This document shows positions 53,865 through 63,339 of a DNA stretch of 64,000 bases, piece after piece; the first letter of the stretch is position 1; every line of letters starts with the position of its first letter. The DNA lies in assembly GCA_902634935.1 (NCBI GenBank), contig CACPMF010000004.1, positions 31,838 through 95,837 on the forward strand, given 5' to 3'. A program made the translations under genes and the position numbers. Origin of the DNA: an uncultured Pelagibacteraceae bacterium. Its GTDB lineage: Bacteria; Pseudomonadota; Alphaproteobacteria; Pelagibacterales; Pelagibacteraceae. Below the pieces are notes generated by a model that saw nothing but the letters and a program-made list of their open reading frames with translations, had not been told where the DNA came from and did no database searches.

Positions 53865-54444
53865 TTTTTCTATTCTCCTTAGAATTATTTGTTAGATCAT
53901 TTACAATTGTTGAGATATTTTCTTTGTTGATCTCCTCTCCAATTAGTTGTTTTATCAAACCTAAAGATGTTTCTGTGGCTATTTTTTTGATATTCTCTGC
54001 TGAACTTTTATTTAAATTTTGAATTTCTTTTTCGGCAATTTCTATTTCTTCCTCTAAATTCTTTTCTAATTCAGATCTTTTTTTATCTATATCATCCAGT
54101 ACTTTTTGACGAGCCTCATTAAATAAATTTTTTGCTTCTAACTTGCTATTTGAAATAATTTTATCAAATTCTTTTATTTTATCTTCACTTTCCTCTCTTT
54201 GTTTTTCAGCAATCTCTATATTCTCCAAAATTTGTGACCTTCTACTTTCTAAATTATCACTGATTTTTGGCAGTATTACCTTCGACAAAATAATATACAA
54301 AGCACCAAACGTTATGACTAACCAAACAATTTGAGATATCCAAAACTCTGGATTTAATTGTGGCATACCTCCGCTTTCAGCACTTTGTACTTTAGTAATT
54401 AGTACAAAGCTAAAAAGAAATTTAATAATTATTTTTTTTAGCAT
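53857..54444 (-). CDS. F0F1 ATP synthase subunit b'
   Basis: GGMPQLNPEFWISQIVWLVITFGALYIILSKVILPKI typical b'. Confidence 0.93.
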   Translation of the reverse strand: MLKKIIIKFLFSFVLITKVQSAESGGMPQLNPEFWISQIVWLVITFGALYIILSKVILPKISDNLESRRSQILENIEIAEKQREESEDKIKEFDKIISNSKLEAKNLFNEARQKVLDDIDKKRSELEKNLEEEIEIAEKEIQNLNKSSAENIKKIATETSLGLIKQLIGEEINKENISTIVNDLTNNSKENRKNV

Positions 54445-54447
54445 TAA

Positions 54448-54675
54448 TTAAAATGCGAATAAAATAATCAGTGCAACTACTAGACCAAATAATCCAGTTG
54501 CTTCGGCTAATGCAAAACCTAAAAGCAAATTTGGAAATTGTTTTTGAGCTGCAGATGGATTTCTCATCGCACCTGATAGGTAGTTTCCAAAAATTATTCC
54601 TATTCCTACTCCAGCGCCCGCTAGAGCTATTGCTGCAAGTCCTGCTCCAATCATTTTTGCTGCTTCTAATTCCAT
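54448..54675 (-). CDS. atpE: F0F1 ATP synthase subunit c
   Basis: AAKMIGAGLAAIALAGAGVGIGIIFG...LLGFALAEATGLFGLVVALIILF. Confidence 0.97.
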   Translation of the reverse strand: MELEAAKMIGAGLAAIALAGAGVGIGIIFGNYLSGAMRNPSAAQKQFPNLLLGFALAEATGLFGLVVALIILFAF

Positions 54676-54695
54676 TATATCCTCCTTATAAGTTG

Positions 54696-55430
54696 TTAAT
54701 GGTGTAAATTTAATGCATCATTTAAATAGATGCACGTTAATATTGCAAAAACATAAGCTTGAAGAAAAGCAACTAGTATCTCCAAACCTGTTAGTGCAAC
54801 TGAAAAACTTAATGGTAGCCATCCTCCTACTATTCCAAGACTAACAACAAATCCTCCAAATACTTTCATCATAGTATGACCGGCCATCATATTTGCAAAT
54901 AATCTTACCGACAAACTAATCGGCCTACTTAGATAAGAAATTATTTCTATTACAACAATTAATGGTAAGAGAACCATTGGAACTCCACTTGGCACAAATA
55001 ATTTTAAGTAACCAAGGCCGTGTTTAATAAATCCAATAATTGTAACTCCAATAAATATAAAAGCTGCAAGCACAAAAGTTACAATTATGTGACTTGTAAC
55101 CGTAAATGAATAAGGGATCATCCCAAACATATTGCAAAAGAGGACGAACATAAAAAGTGAAAATATAAATGAGAAATATGGTTTTGCTTTTGTCCCAGCT
55201 GTGTCACTAATCATTTTTGATACAAATGAATAACTTAATTCGGCAAGCAATTGCAATTTATCTGGTATTAGTGATTTTTTTTTAGCTCCTAAGTTTAAAA
55301 CAATCAAAATAGCTATTGTGCTAATAACCATAAATAAACTTGCGTTAGTAAATGAAATATCGACGTTACCTAATTTTATTTCTGGACCAATCCGGTAAAC
55401 ATTGAATTGGTTCATTGGATTTGCTGCCAT
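54696..55430 (-). CDS. atpB: F0F1 ATP synthase subunit a
   Basis: LSVRLFANMMAGHTMMKVF; LEILVAFLQAYVFAILTCIYLNDAL. Confidence 0.97.
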   Translation of the reverse strand: MAANPMNQFNVYRIGPEIKLGNVDISFTNASLFMVISTIAILIVLNLGAKKKSLIPDKLQLLAELSYSFVSKMISDTAGTKAKPYFSFIFSLFMFVLFCNMFGMIPYSFTVTSHIIVTFVLAAFIFIGVTIIGFIKHGLGYLKLFVPSGVPMVLLPLIVVIEIISYLSRPISLSVRLFANMMAGHTMMKVFGGFVVSLGIVGGWLPLSFSVALTGLEILVAFLQAYVFAILTCIYLNDALNLHH

Positions 55431-55437
55431 TTGTAAT

Positions 55438-55713
55438 CTATTTTTGCATTTTTTTTGCGGTTTTAACTACGTTCATAATTCCAGCAGCTACCCCTACAAA
55501 AAAAAATATTAAAATTAACCATGGCTTAGTACCAAACCAATTGTCTAAAATAAACCCAATAATTGTCCCAACAGCTACTGCAGACACCAATTCTGTGCTC
55601 ATTTTGAACGCTGTTCCCATGTTAGAGCTAGATTTTGGATTTTTTTGATCCTTGTGAACTTCTGCTTTATTTTTTGCAATTTTTAAGCGAGATTTGAATT
55701 CATCTTCTGACAT
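55438..55713 (-). CDS. atpI: AtpI-like ATP synthase assembly protein
   Basis: GTAFKMSTELVSAVAVGTIIGFILDNWFGTKPWLILIFFFVGVAAGIMNV. Confidence 0.9.
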   Translation of the reverse strand: MSEDEFKSRLKIAKNKAEVHKDQKNPKSSSNMGTAFKMSTELVSAVAVGTIIGFILDNWFGTKPWLILIFFFVGVAAGIMNVVKTAKKMQK

Positions 55714-55718
55714 TTGTC

Positions 55719-58292
55719 CTAAGCAACCATGCTCTCAGCTTTTTGAAGATCAACAGCAACAAGTTGGCTTATTCCTTTTTCTGGCATTGTAACTCCATAA
55801 AGTCTATCCATCTTTGACATTGTTAAAGCATGGTGGGTAACAATTATAAATCTTGTAGATGTTATTTTTGTTAATTCACTTAACAAATTACAAAATCTTG
55901 TAACATTAGCATCATCAAGAGGTGCGTCTACTTCATCTAATACACATATTGGTGAGGGGTTTGTTAAGAATACTGCAAAAATTAAAGATAGAGCTGTTAA
56001 AGCCTGTTCTCCTCCTGATAACAATGTAATTGATTGAAGCCTTTTACCTGGAGGACTAACTAACATTTCAAGTCCAGCTTCTAACGGATCATCAGAGTCA
56101 ACAAGTTCAAGTTTTGCATTTCCACCATTAAATAATTTGGTATAAACCTCATTAAACTTTCTATTAACTTTTTCAAAAGCCTCAATCAATCTCTCTCTTC
56201 CTTTTTGATTAAGCTCAGAAATACTTTCTTTTAGTTTAACTATAGCGGTTACAAGATCTTGTCTGTCTTTTTCCATTTTTTTTATTTCTACTTCATATTT
56301 TGAAGTTTCTTCATCAGCTCTTAAATTTACCGATCCTAATTTTTCCCTCTGTCTTTTTTTCTCATCAAGCAACTCTTCTTGTGTAACTACATCAGGAAAT
56401 TCAACTTCTTTTTCTAAATTTGAAAACTCTAACAATTTTTCTTCAATAAGATTTAATTCTGAATTTACTCTTTCTATTAGATCACTTCTTCTCTTACTCA
56501 AACCATCTATAGTAGCACCTGAGCTGGCTTTTCTCTCTCTGATCTCAATAGAATTTTCTTTGGTATCTTTTAATTCATTTCTTAATTTTAATATTTTATC
56601 ATCTATCTCTTCGATGATTGACTCATTTTCATTTTGTTCCTTTTCTGAAATTCTTAAGCTTTCAGAAATCTGTCCTTTTTTCTCTCCTTGCAGTTGAGGC
56701 TGTTTTTCAAGATCATTCAATTTTAATGTTTGTTTATTTTTTCTATCATTTAACTCCCTCACCATTTTTTCAGAGTTGGTTAACAGATTTTTCCAACTTT
56801 CAATTTCTAGATCTATCTTTTGAATTCTTTCATTTCTTTTAACAGACTCTTTTTTTATATTTTGGTTATTGCTGTAGATATCAGCGTATTTTTCTTGAAG
56901 TTTTTTAATTATTTCATTTGTTTCATTCAACACTGTGATTTTATTACCATTCTCTACATCTTTAATTTTAATATTTAAATAAGATAAGTTCTCTTTACAT
57001 TCATCTAAAACTTTTAAGGCAGCGGAACTATTTTGTTCATTTATAAAATTTTTTGCAGATGTTATTTGATCAATAATTGTGTTTATTTGTTCAATATTCT
57101 TATTTAAACTTTCTGAGCTAAATGTATCTAAAATTCTATCTACTTTATCTTGTTCTCTTTTCAAATTTTCTTTTGCAGCATCTAAATCTTGATTAGATAA
57201 TTTCTCGGTTTCGTAATATTTAGAATCTATTTCTATTAACTCACCTTTTTCCTCTTTAAGTCTTTTTTCATTTGAGTTTGCATCAATTACAATACTTTTT
57301 TCCCTGTCAATATCTTCTTCGATCATTTTTAGTGAATTTTTTAAATACTTTATTTCTTCATCAATTCTCTCATTTTCCTCATCAAGACTTTTCAATTCTA
57401 AATTAAGTCTCTGAATTTTAGATAGATTTTCAATATTTCTCTCTCTTATTGGTGTTACTTTGTTAGTTTCATCTGTAATTCTTTTTTCTAAATCTTCTAA
57501 TTGTGAGTTAAACTCTTTAACTTGATCTTCCGCCTCATTATTTATTTCATTTTCTAATTTAATTTCATTATCAATATCTCTAAGTTTTAAATAGTATAGA
57601 CCTGCTTCAACTCTTTTAATTTCCTCAGATACTGACTTATATTTTGCTGCCTCCTCTGCTTGTTTTTGCAAATTTGCAAGTTGTCTTTCTTGTTGTCTTC
57701 TCAATTCGTCTGCTCTTTTTAAGTTATTCTCTGCTGCACTTAATCTAAGTTCTGCCTCGTGCCTTCTAACGTGTAAACCTGCAATTCCCGCTGCTTCCTC
57801 TAGTATTGCTCTTCTGTCAGCAGGTTTTGCTGTAACCAAAGCTCCAATTCTACCTTGGCTAATTAAAGATGGTGAATGTGCTCCAGTAGACAAGTCTGCA
57901 AAAAACATTTGCGCATCTTTTGCTCTAACTTCCTTATTGTTTATGTAAAATTTCGAACCTTTATCTTTTTCAATTTTTCTTCTGATTTCTATTTCGTCAA
58001 GCTCGTTGTATTGTATTGGTCCGTCTTTATTTTCATTACTTAAAGCAATAGATACTTCTGCAATATTTTTTGACGGTTTATTTGATGTTCCAGAGAATAT
58101 GACATCTTCCATCCCAGAGCCCCTCATACTTTTTGCTGATGTTTCTCCCATACACCATCTTAAAGACTCAACAATATTTGATTTCCCGCAACCATTTGGA
58201 CCGACGATACCTGTCAAACCTTCTTCAATAAGGAAGTTGGTTTTTTCTGCGAATGATTTAAATCCAGTAAGCTGGATTTTTTTAAATTCCAT
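55719..58292 (-). CDS. smc: chromosome segregation protein SMC, compact (857 aa)
   Basis: Walker A GPNGCGKSNIVESLRWCMGE; signature LLSGGEQALTALSLIFA; Walker B ICVLDEVDAPLDDANV. Confidence 0.95.
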   Translation of the reverse strand: MEFKKIQLTGFKSFAEKTNFLIEEGLTGIVGPNGCGKSNIVESLRWCMGETSAKSMRGSGMEDVIFSGTSNKPSKNIAEVSIALSNENKDGPIQYNELDEIEIRRKIEKDKGSKFYINNKEVRAKDAQMFFADLSTGAHSPSLISQGRIGALVTAKPADRRAILEEAAGIAGLHVRRHEAELRLSAAENNLKRADELRRQQERQLANLQKQAEEAAKYKSVSEEIKRVEAGLYYLKLRDIDNEIKLENEINNEAEDQVKEFNSQLEDLEKRITDETNKVTPIRERNIENLSKIQRLNLELKSLDEENERIDEEIKYLKNSLKMIEEDIDREKSIVIDANSNEKRLKEEKGELIEIDSKYYETEKLSNQDLDAAKENLKREQDKVDRILDTFSSESLNKNIEQINTIIDQITSAKNFINEQNSSAALKVLDECKENLSYLNIKIKDVENGNKITVLNETNEIIKKLQEKYADIYSNNQNIKKESVKRNERIQKIDLEIESWKNLLTNSEKMVRELNDRKNKQTLKLNDLEKQPQLQGEKKGQISESLRISEKEQNENESIIEEIDDKILKLRNELKDTKENSIEIRERKASSGATIDGLSKRRSDLIERVNSELNLIEEKLLEFSNLEKEVEFPDVVTQEELLDEKKRQREKLGSVNLRADEETSKYEVEIKKMEKDRQDLVTAIVKLKESISELNQKGRERLIEAFEKVNRKFNEVYTKLFNGGNAKLELVDSDDPLEAGLEMLVSPPGKRLQSITLLSGGEQALTALSLIFAVFLTNPSPICVLDEVDAPLDDANVTRFCNLLSELTKITSTRFIIVTHHALTMSKMDRLYGVTMPEKGISQLVAVDLQKAESMVA

Positions 58293-58300
58293 TCACTAAC

Positions 58301-58879
58301 TTATATCAGTTTTTCTATATATTTTTTTAATTTTTTATAGTCTGTTGGATTATCAAACTTTTTACCATTAATTATTAGAGTAGGGGTTGCTTTAACTTCA
58401 TATTTTTTTACACCATTGATTCGATCTTCGAGTATATGATCTTCTACAGATTTATCAGCTAAACAACTCTCAATATCTATTTTGAAACTTGAATTTTCTA
58501 TAAGTTCTTTAATGTTTTTGTTTGCATCATCAATTGAACCACCTCTCACCCATTCACTTTGCTTCTCATATAGATAGTGCAAGACTTCAGAATTGCCGTC
58601 GTTTTTACAATGAGCAATTTTTGCAGCATTAAATGCTGCGATATCTAAGGGAAAATTTTTATATTCAATTGAAACAAAACCTTTATCAATAAACTCTTTC
58701 TTTAATTCTGGATAAATTTTCTTATGGAAGTTTGCACAAAAACCGCAAGTTAAAGATTCAAATACTACTAACTTGACCTTTGCATCAACATTTCCATCAA
58801 TTATTGGTTTTACATCAGAACTTGAGATATTAGGGAACAAAAAGAAGGACAATAAAAAGGTTAATAAAATTTTTTTCAT
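58301..58879 (-). CDS. DsbA-like thiol-disulfide protein
   Basis: Signal peptide; FESLTCGFCANFHKKIYPELK; cis-Pro motif VKATPTLIING. Confidence 0.93.
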   Translation of the reverse strand: MKKILLTFLLSFFLFPNISSSDVKPIIDGNVDAKVKLVVFESLTCGFCANFHKKIYPELKKEFIDKGFVSIEYKNFPLDIAAFNAAKIAHCKNDGNSEVLHYLYEKQSEWVRGGSIDDANKNIKELIENSSFKIDIESCLADKSVEDHILEDRINGVKKYEVKATPTLIINGKKFDNPTDYKKLKKYIEKLI

Positions 58880-59358
58880 TTTTTTTTGTATAAATTGCTC
58901 AACTCTATTAAAGAGTTTCTAACTTTTTCATTTTTAATGTTACTTATGTCTTTTATGTGTTTGTTTTTTGTCGCATTATCAGCGCTTTTTTTGAGCTTTT
59001 TTTCCAAAAATCCATCAAATGTATTTAGTTTTATAGTTTGAACAACTTCATATCCAAAGAATGCATTCATTTTTTTTATAATTTCATTTTTAGAATATTC
59101 TAAGTTTACTTCAGACCCTCTTTTAACCATTATAGTCAAACAACTATTTTTAACTTTATTAGATCCCTTAAATGATTTTGGATAACATTCTTTGAATAAT
59201 TCTTTGCCAACTATATATTTCCAATTATCAAGAGTTTTATTATAAACATCTCCTTTTTTATTAAGTATTCTTTTTGCCTCTTTGGGCAAAGTATCTTTAA
59301 AAGATCTTAAACCTTGAATGGATGTATATCTCTGCTTAGTATTGTATTTAATATTCAT
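58876..59358 (-). CDS. DUF721 family protein
   Basis: LDNWKYIVGKELFKECYPKSF; position between dsbA-like gene and mutY. Confidence 0.75.
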   Translation of the reverse strand: MNIKYNTKQRYTSIQGLRSFKDTLPKEAKRILNKKGDVYNKTLDNWKYIVGKELFKECYPKSFKGSNKVKNSCLTIMVKRGSEVNLEYSKNEIIKKMNAFFGYEVVQTIKLNTFDGFLEKKLKKSADNATKNKHIKDISNIKNEKVRNSLIELSNLYKKK

Positions 59359-60345
59359 ATGACAAATCAAAACATACCAAAAAAAATTCTATATTGGTAC
59401 GATAATAATAAAAGAGCCCTACCTTGGAGAAAAAAAGTTTCGAAAAAAAAACAAGACTATTTTACTCTTGTAAGTGAATTTATGCTTCAACAAACACAGG
59501 TTAAAACTGTTATTCCTTATTTTGAAAAGTTTATAAAAGAATTTCCAAATTTAAAATTATTGGCTAAATCAAGTGATTACAAAATTTTAAAAAACTGGGA
59601 AGGACTTGGCTATTATTCTAGAGCGAGAAATTTAAAAAAAACTGCAATAAAACTATTAAAGGACTATAAAGGTGAGTTGCCAGAGGATATTGAAACACTT
59701 AAATCTCTCCCAGGAATTGGTGAGTATACTTCTAGATCAATTTTAGCAATTGCGCATAATAAGCCTTATATCCCAATGGATGGAAACGTCGAAAGAATAC
59801 TAAAAAGAGTTTTTCTACTTAAAACTGATTATGAAATATCAAAAGAAAACTTAAATAAAAAAAAATCTTTTTTTGGATTTTCAAAAAGATCAAGTGATTA
59901 TGCACAAGCAATCATGGAGATAGGAGCATTAATTTGTAAACCTTCATTGCCATATTGCACTCGCTGTCCACTTACACAAAATTGTCAATCTTATAAGAAA
60001 AAAGATTTTTTAATCAAATCTAAAAATAAGTTTAACAAAACAAAATACTTTGAAGCAAATGTTAATAAATATAAAAATAATTATTTATTAATTAAAAATA
60101 AAAAATTCAATTTTTTAAAAAATTTGATCATTTTTCCAATGATAGAAATAGATGAAAATAAATTCGAAAATTCAACTCAAAAAAAAATAAATGTAAAAAT
60201 GTCAAATATGGATATGAAAATTATTATTAATAAAAATATAAAAGTTAAAAAAACAAATAACAGTATAATGTTGAACAAAGAAAATATTAAAAATTATATT
60301 TTACCTTCATTTACAAAAAAAATATTAAATTCGGTATCACAATAA
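59359..60345 (+). CDS. mutY: A/G-specific adenine glycosylase
   Basis: WYDNNKRALPWRKK, EFMLQQTQVKTVIPYFEKF, LPGIGEYTSRSILAIA, Fe-S CKPSLPYCTRCPLTQNC. Confidence 0.95.
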   Translation: MTNQNIPKKILYWYDNNKRALPWRKKVSKKKQDYFTLVSEFMLQQTQVKTVIPYFEKFIKEFPNLKLLAKSSDYKILKNWEGLGYYSRARNLKKTAIKLLKDYKGELPEDIETLKSLPGIGEYTSRSILAIAHNKPYIPMDGNVERILKRVFLLKTDYEISKENLNKKKSFFGFSKRSSDYAQAIMEIGALICKPSLPYCTRCPLTQNCQSYKKKDFLIKSKNKFNKTKYFEANVNKYKNNYLLIKNKKFNFLKNLIIFPMIEIDENKFENSTQKKINVKMSNMDMKIIINKNIKVKKTNNSIMLNKENIKNYILPSFTKKILNSVSQ

Positions 60346-60346
60346 A

Positions 60347-61480
60347 ATGAAAAGCATTGCAATAATTGGATCTGGAATTTCTGGTCTTTTTCTCGCAAAT
60401 CTTTTAGAAAAAAATAACTCTTTTTCTTATAAAATTTTTGAAAAAAAACCCTCATTAGATTTAAGCGATGGTTATGGGATACAGTTGTCAGTAAACAGCA
60501 TTAATCTTCTAAATAAAATTGGATTTCAAACAATGAATGCGAGCGAAGTATTTTTTCCGAAAAAAGTAAATTTCTTTGATGCAAAAGTGTTGAAAAAGAT
60601 ATGTGACATTGACTTAGCTCAATTTAACTTTGAGAATAACAGATATACAACATTAAGAAGATCAAAATTAATAGAATTTTTGTTAAGTAATATCCCAAAA
60701 GAAAAAATAATTTTTAACTCTGATCTCACCAATATTGAGGAATATGAGAAATTAAAATTATCTTTCAGCGATAATAGCAAAGAGGAATTTGATTATATAG
60801 TTGCAGCTGATGGAGTTTATTCAAGAACAAAAGAAATTTTGTTTAAAAAAGAGGGTACACCAAAGTATTTTAATTCAATTGCACTAAGAGGGAATATTCA
60901 GAACTTCGAAAATTTGGATATTTCCCTATATTTAGGGTCAAATTTTCACTTTGTAATCTATCCTATCAATCAAAATAACGAATTTAATTTTATATCTATA
61001 GTAAGAAAAAAATTAGTAGAATCTGAGATTACAAATAGAAGTCTATTTAAAGATAAAAGTTTTATAAATAACTTAATGAGCCAGATTTCCTCAAAATCAG
61101 ATTTAAATTTAACTGAGTTGGTAAATGAAATTAAATGCTTTCCAATTTTTGTGAGTAAAAAAATTAAAATACCAAGTAATAAAAATATTTTTTTAATGGG
61201 TGATGCGTTCTTTTCATTTCCACCCTCTTTTGCGCAAGGAGCATCACAATCAATTGAATCTGCAAATGATCTTTTTAATGATCTAAATAATAATTTATCA
61301 AATTATTATAAAAAAAGAGTTTTAAAGACGAAACAGATAAATTCTAGATCTTCCATCAATCACTATGCATTCCATATTGCAAATCCTATAAATGTTTTTT
61401 TTAGAAATATTTTTCTTAAATATCTTTCTAAAAATAAAAGTTTTTTAGAAAATTATTTGGGTAAAATTTATAAGAATTAA
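60347..61480 (+). CDS. FAD-dependent monooxygenase (UbiH/salicylate hydroxylase-like)
   Basis: IIGSGISGLFLANLLEK; VAADGVYSRTKEIL; LMGDAFFSFPPSFAQGASQSIESA. Confidence 0.9.
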   Translation: MKSIAIIGSGISGLFLANLLEKNNSFSYKIFEKKPSLDLSDGYGIQLSVNSINLLNKIGFQTMNASEVFFPKKVNFFDAKVLKKICDIDLAQFNFENNRYTTLRRSKLIEFLLSNIPKEKIIFNSDLTNIEEYEKLKLSFSDNSKEEFDYIVAADGVYSRTKEILFKKEGTPKYFNSIALRGNIQNFENLDISLYLGSNFHFVIYPINQNNEFNFISIVRKKLVESEITNRSLFKDKSFINNLMSQISSKSDLNLTELVNEIKCFPIFVSKKIKIPSNKNIFLMGDAFFSFPPSFAQGASQSIESANDLFNDLNNNLSNYYKKRVLKTKQINSRSSINHYAFHIANPINVFFRNIFLKYLSKNKSFLENYLGKIYKN

Positions 61481-62550
61481 GCTCTTGGCCGTAGACGTTG
61501 CCTAAGTTCATCAATAGGCTTTAAACTATTTCCTACTTGATAATGCCAATAGGTCCAACCATTGCAGCTTTCTGCGCCTAATATCTGAGCAGCTACTTTG
61601 TGAATAGATCCCTCGTTATCTTTATGTTTAATACTTCCATCAACCATAACTTTTGCAAATACTTTCTTTTTTTGGTCGTAAATTTCTGTACCAGGCTTTA
61701 TAACACCTAATTCAATTAATGAACCAAAAGGCACTCTCGGCTTTGATTTATTATTCTGGAGTGTATCCAAATATTCATCCATAATAATTTTAGTATTTCT
61801 TATCCGTTTGTTCGCAGCTTCAAAATATTTTTTTTCTTTTTCTATTCCAAAATAAGATCGTCCTAGTTTTTTTGAAACCACAGCAGTTGTACCTGATCCT
61901 ATAAAAGGATCTAAAATAAAATCGTTTTTATTTGTAGAGGCTAATACTACCCTATGTAGTAAAGCTTCTGGTTTTTGGGTTGAATGTACTTTCGTTCCAT
62001 TATCTTTTAATCTTTCTTTACCGTTACATATTGGTAAATTCCATGTGGACCGCATTTGCAGATCATCGTTGAATGACTTCATTGATTGATAATTAAAAGT
62101 ATATTTTGACTTTTTACTTTTTGATGCCCAAATCAAAGTTTCGTGAGCATTAGTAAACCTGGTACCCCGGAAGTTTGGCATAGGGTTATTTTTATTCCAG
62201 ATTACATCGTTTAAAATCCAGAAACCAAGATCCTGAATTATTTTTCCTACTCTAAAAATATTATGATAACTGCCTATGACCCAAATAGACCCATCTTTTT
62301 TTAATACTCTATTTGATTGTTTTAGCCATTCGTATGTAAACTCATCATAAGATTTAAAACTCTCAAATTGATCCCATTTATCATCCACCGCATTCACTCT
62401 AGATCTGTCTGGTCTAATTAAACTGTTTTGTAATTGTAAATTATAAGGCGGATCTGCAAAAATTAGATCAAATGTTTCATCAGGAATTTTTTTTAATTCT
62501 TTTAGACTGTCCCCATTTATAATTTTGTTATGTAATTTTTTAACTATCAT
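61477..62550 (-). CDS. ccrM: cell-cycle DNA adenine methyltransferase CcrM (GANTC)
   Basis: IFADPPYNLQLQNSLIRPDRS, FILDPFIGSGTTAVVSKKLGR, C-terminal RAMA-type GAESCNGWTYWHYQ. Confidence 0.94.
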   Translation of the reverse strand: MIVKKLHNKIINGDSLKELKKIPDETFDLIFADPPYNLQLQNSLIRPDRSRVNAVDDKWDQFESFKSYDEFTYEWLKQSNRVLKKDGSIWVIGSYHNIFRVGKIIQDLGFWILNDVIWNKNNPMPNFRGTRFTNAHETLIWASKSKKSKYTFNYQSMKSFNDDLQMRSTWNLPICNGKERLKDNGTKVHSTQKPEALLHRVVLASTNKNDFILDPFIGSGTTAVVSKKLGRSYFGIEKEKKYFEAANKRIRNTKIIMDEYLDTLQNNKSKPRVPFGSLIELGVIKPGTEIYDQKKKVFAKVMVDGSIKHKDNEGSIHKVAAQILGAESCNGWTYWHYQVGNSLKPIDELRQRLRPRA

Positions 62551-62563
62551 ATTTAAAAAAGTA

Positions 62564-62592
62564 ATTAGACTCCAAGGCAGATTCTGCGTCAA
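62564..62592 (-). promoter_or_regulatory. putative sigma70-type promoter of ccrM
   Basis: Reverse strand TTGACG (62592-62587) - 17 nt - TCTAAT (62569-62564). Confidence 0.65.
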
Positions 62593-62631
62593 CCAGAGAT
62601 TGAAAAAAATAGACTCTACTTGTTGTAAGTT

Positions 62632-63201
62632 TTAGTTTTGACTCAATATATTGTGTATAGGCCTAAAGTTTTTTCGATGATGCTTCGTTATACCAAATTT
62701 CTTAATGGCTTTTAGATGTTCTTTAGTTCCATATCCAGCATTTTTATCCCAAGCATATTCTTTAAATTTTTTGGACATATTTGTAATTAGCCGATCTCTT
62801 GCAACCTTAGCAATTATAGATGCTGCCGATATTTCAGATATTTTTTGATCTCCCCTAATTACAGACTTAATTTTGTAACCCTTCATTTCTGGCAATTTAT
62901 TTCCATCAATTAATGTTGATGTAGGTTTTATTTTAAGTTTTTTAATCGATCTTTTCATGGCCAATAAAGATGCATTAAGAATATTTAATTTTTCAATCTC
63001 TTTTAAAGAGGCAGATCCAACGCTCCAGATAGAGTTTTTTTTAATATATTTTTCTAAAATATCCCTTTCTTCTTTTGAAAGTTTTTTAGAATCTTTGATC
63101 TTACTTTTATCTATATTTTTTTTAAATATTACTGCAGCAGCATATACTGGACCAACTAAACTCCCTCTTCCAACTTCATCAACTCCAGCTACCTTTTTCA
63201 T
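62632..63201 (-). CDS. rnhB: ribonuclease HII
   Basis: VAGVDEVGRGSLVGPVYAAAVI; SIIAKVARDRLI; GYGTKEHLKAI. Confidence 0.96.
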   Translation of the reverse strand: MKKVAGVDEVGRGSLVGPVYAAAVIFKKNIDKSKIKDSKKLSKEERDILEKYIKKNSIWSVGSASLKEIEKLNILNASLLAMKRSIKKLKIKPTSTLIDGNKLPEMKGYKIKSVIRGDQKISEISAASIIAKVARDRLITNMSKKFKEYAWDKNAGYGTKEHLKAIKKFGITKHHRKNFRPIHNILSQN

Positions 63202-63335
63202 TATTTAAAAAAAAAATGATAAATAATTAATCCAATAAATAAACCCTTGAAGAAAGATATCAAAACCAAACTATAATCTGAAAGATTAAATTTTTTTTTA
63301 AAAAAACTTAAGTACTTTTTGTGCAGTCCTATCAT
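63201..63335 (-). CDS. small single-TM ORF, 44 aa, coupled to rnhB
   Basis: MIGLHKKYLSFFKKKFNLSDYSLVLISFFKGLFIGLIIYHFFFK; stop overlaps rnhB ATG (TAATG). Confidence 0.55.
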   Translation of the reverse strand: MIGLHKKYLSFFKKKFNLSDYSLVLISFFKGLFIGLIIYHFFFK

Positions 63336-63339
63336 AAAT

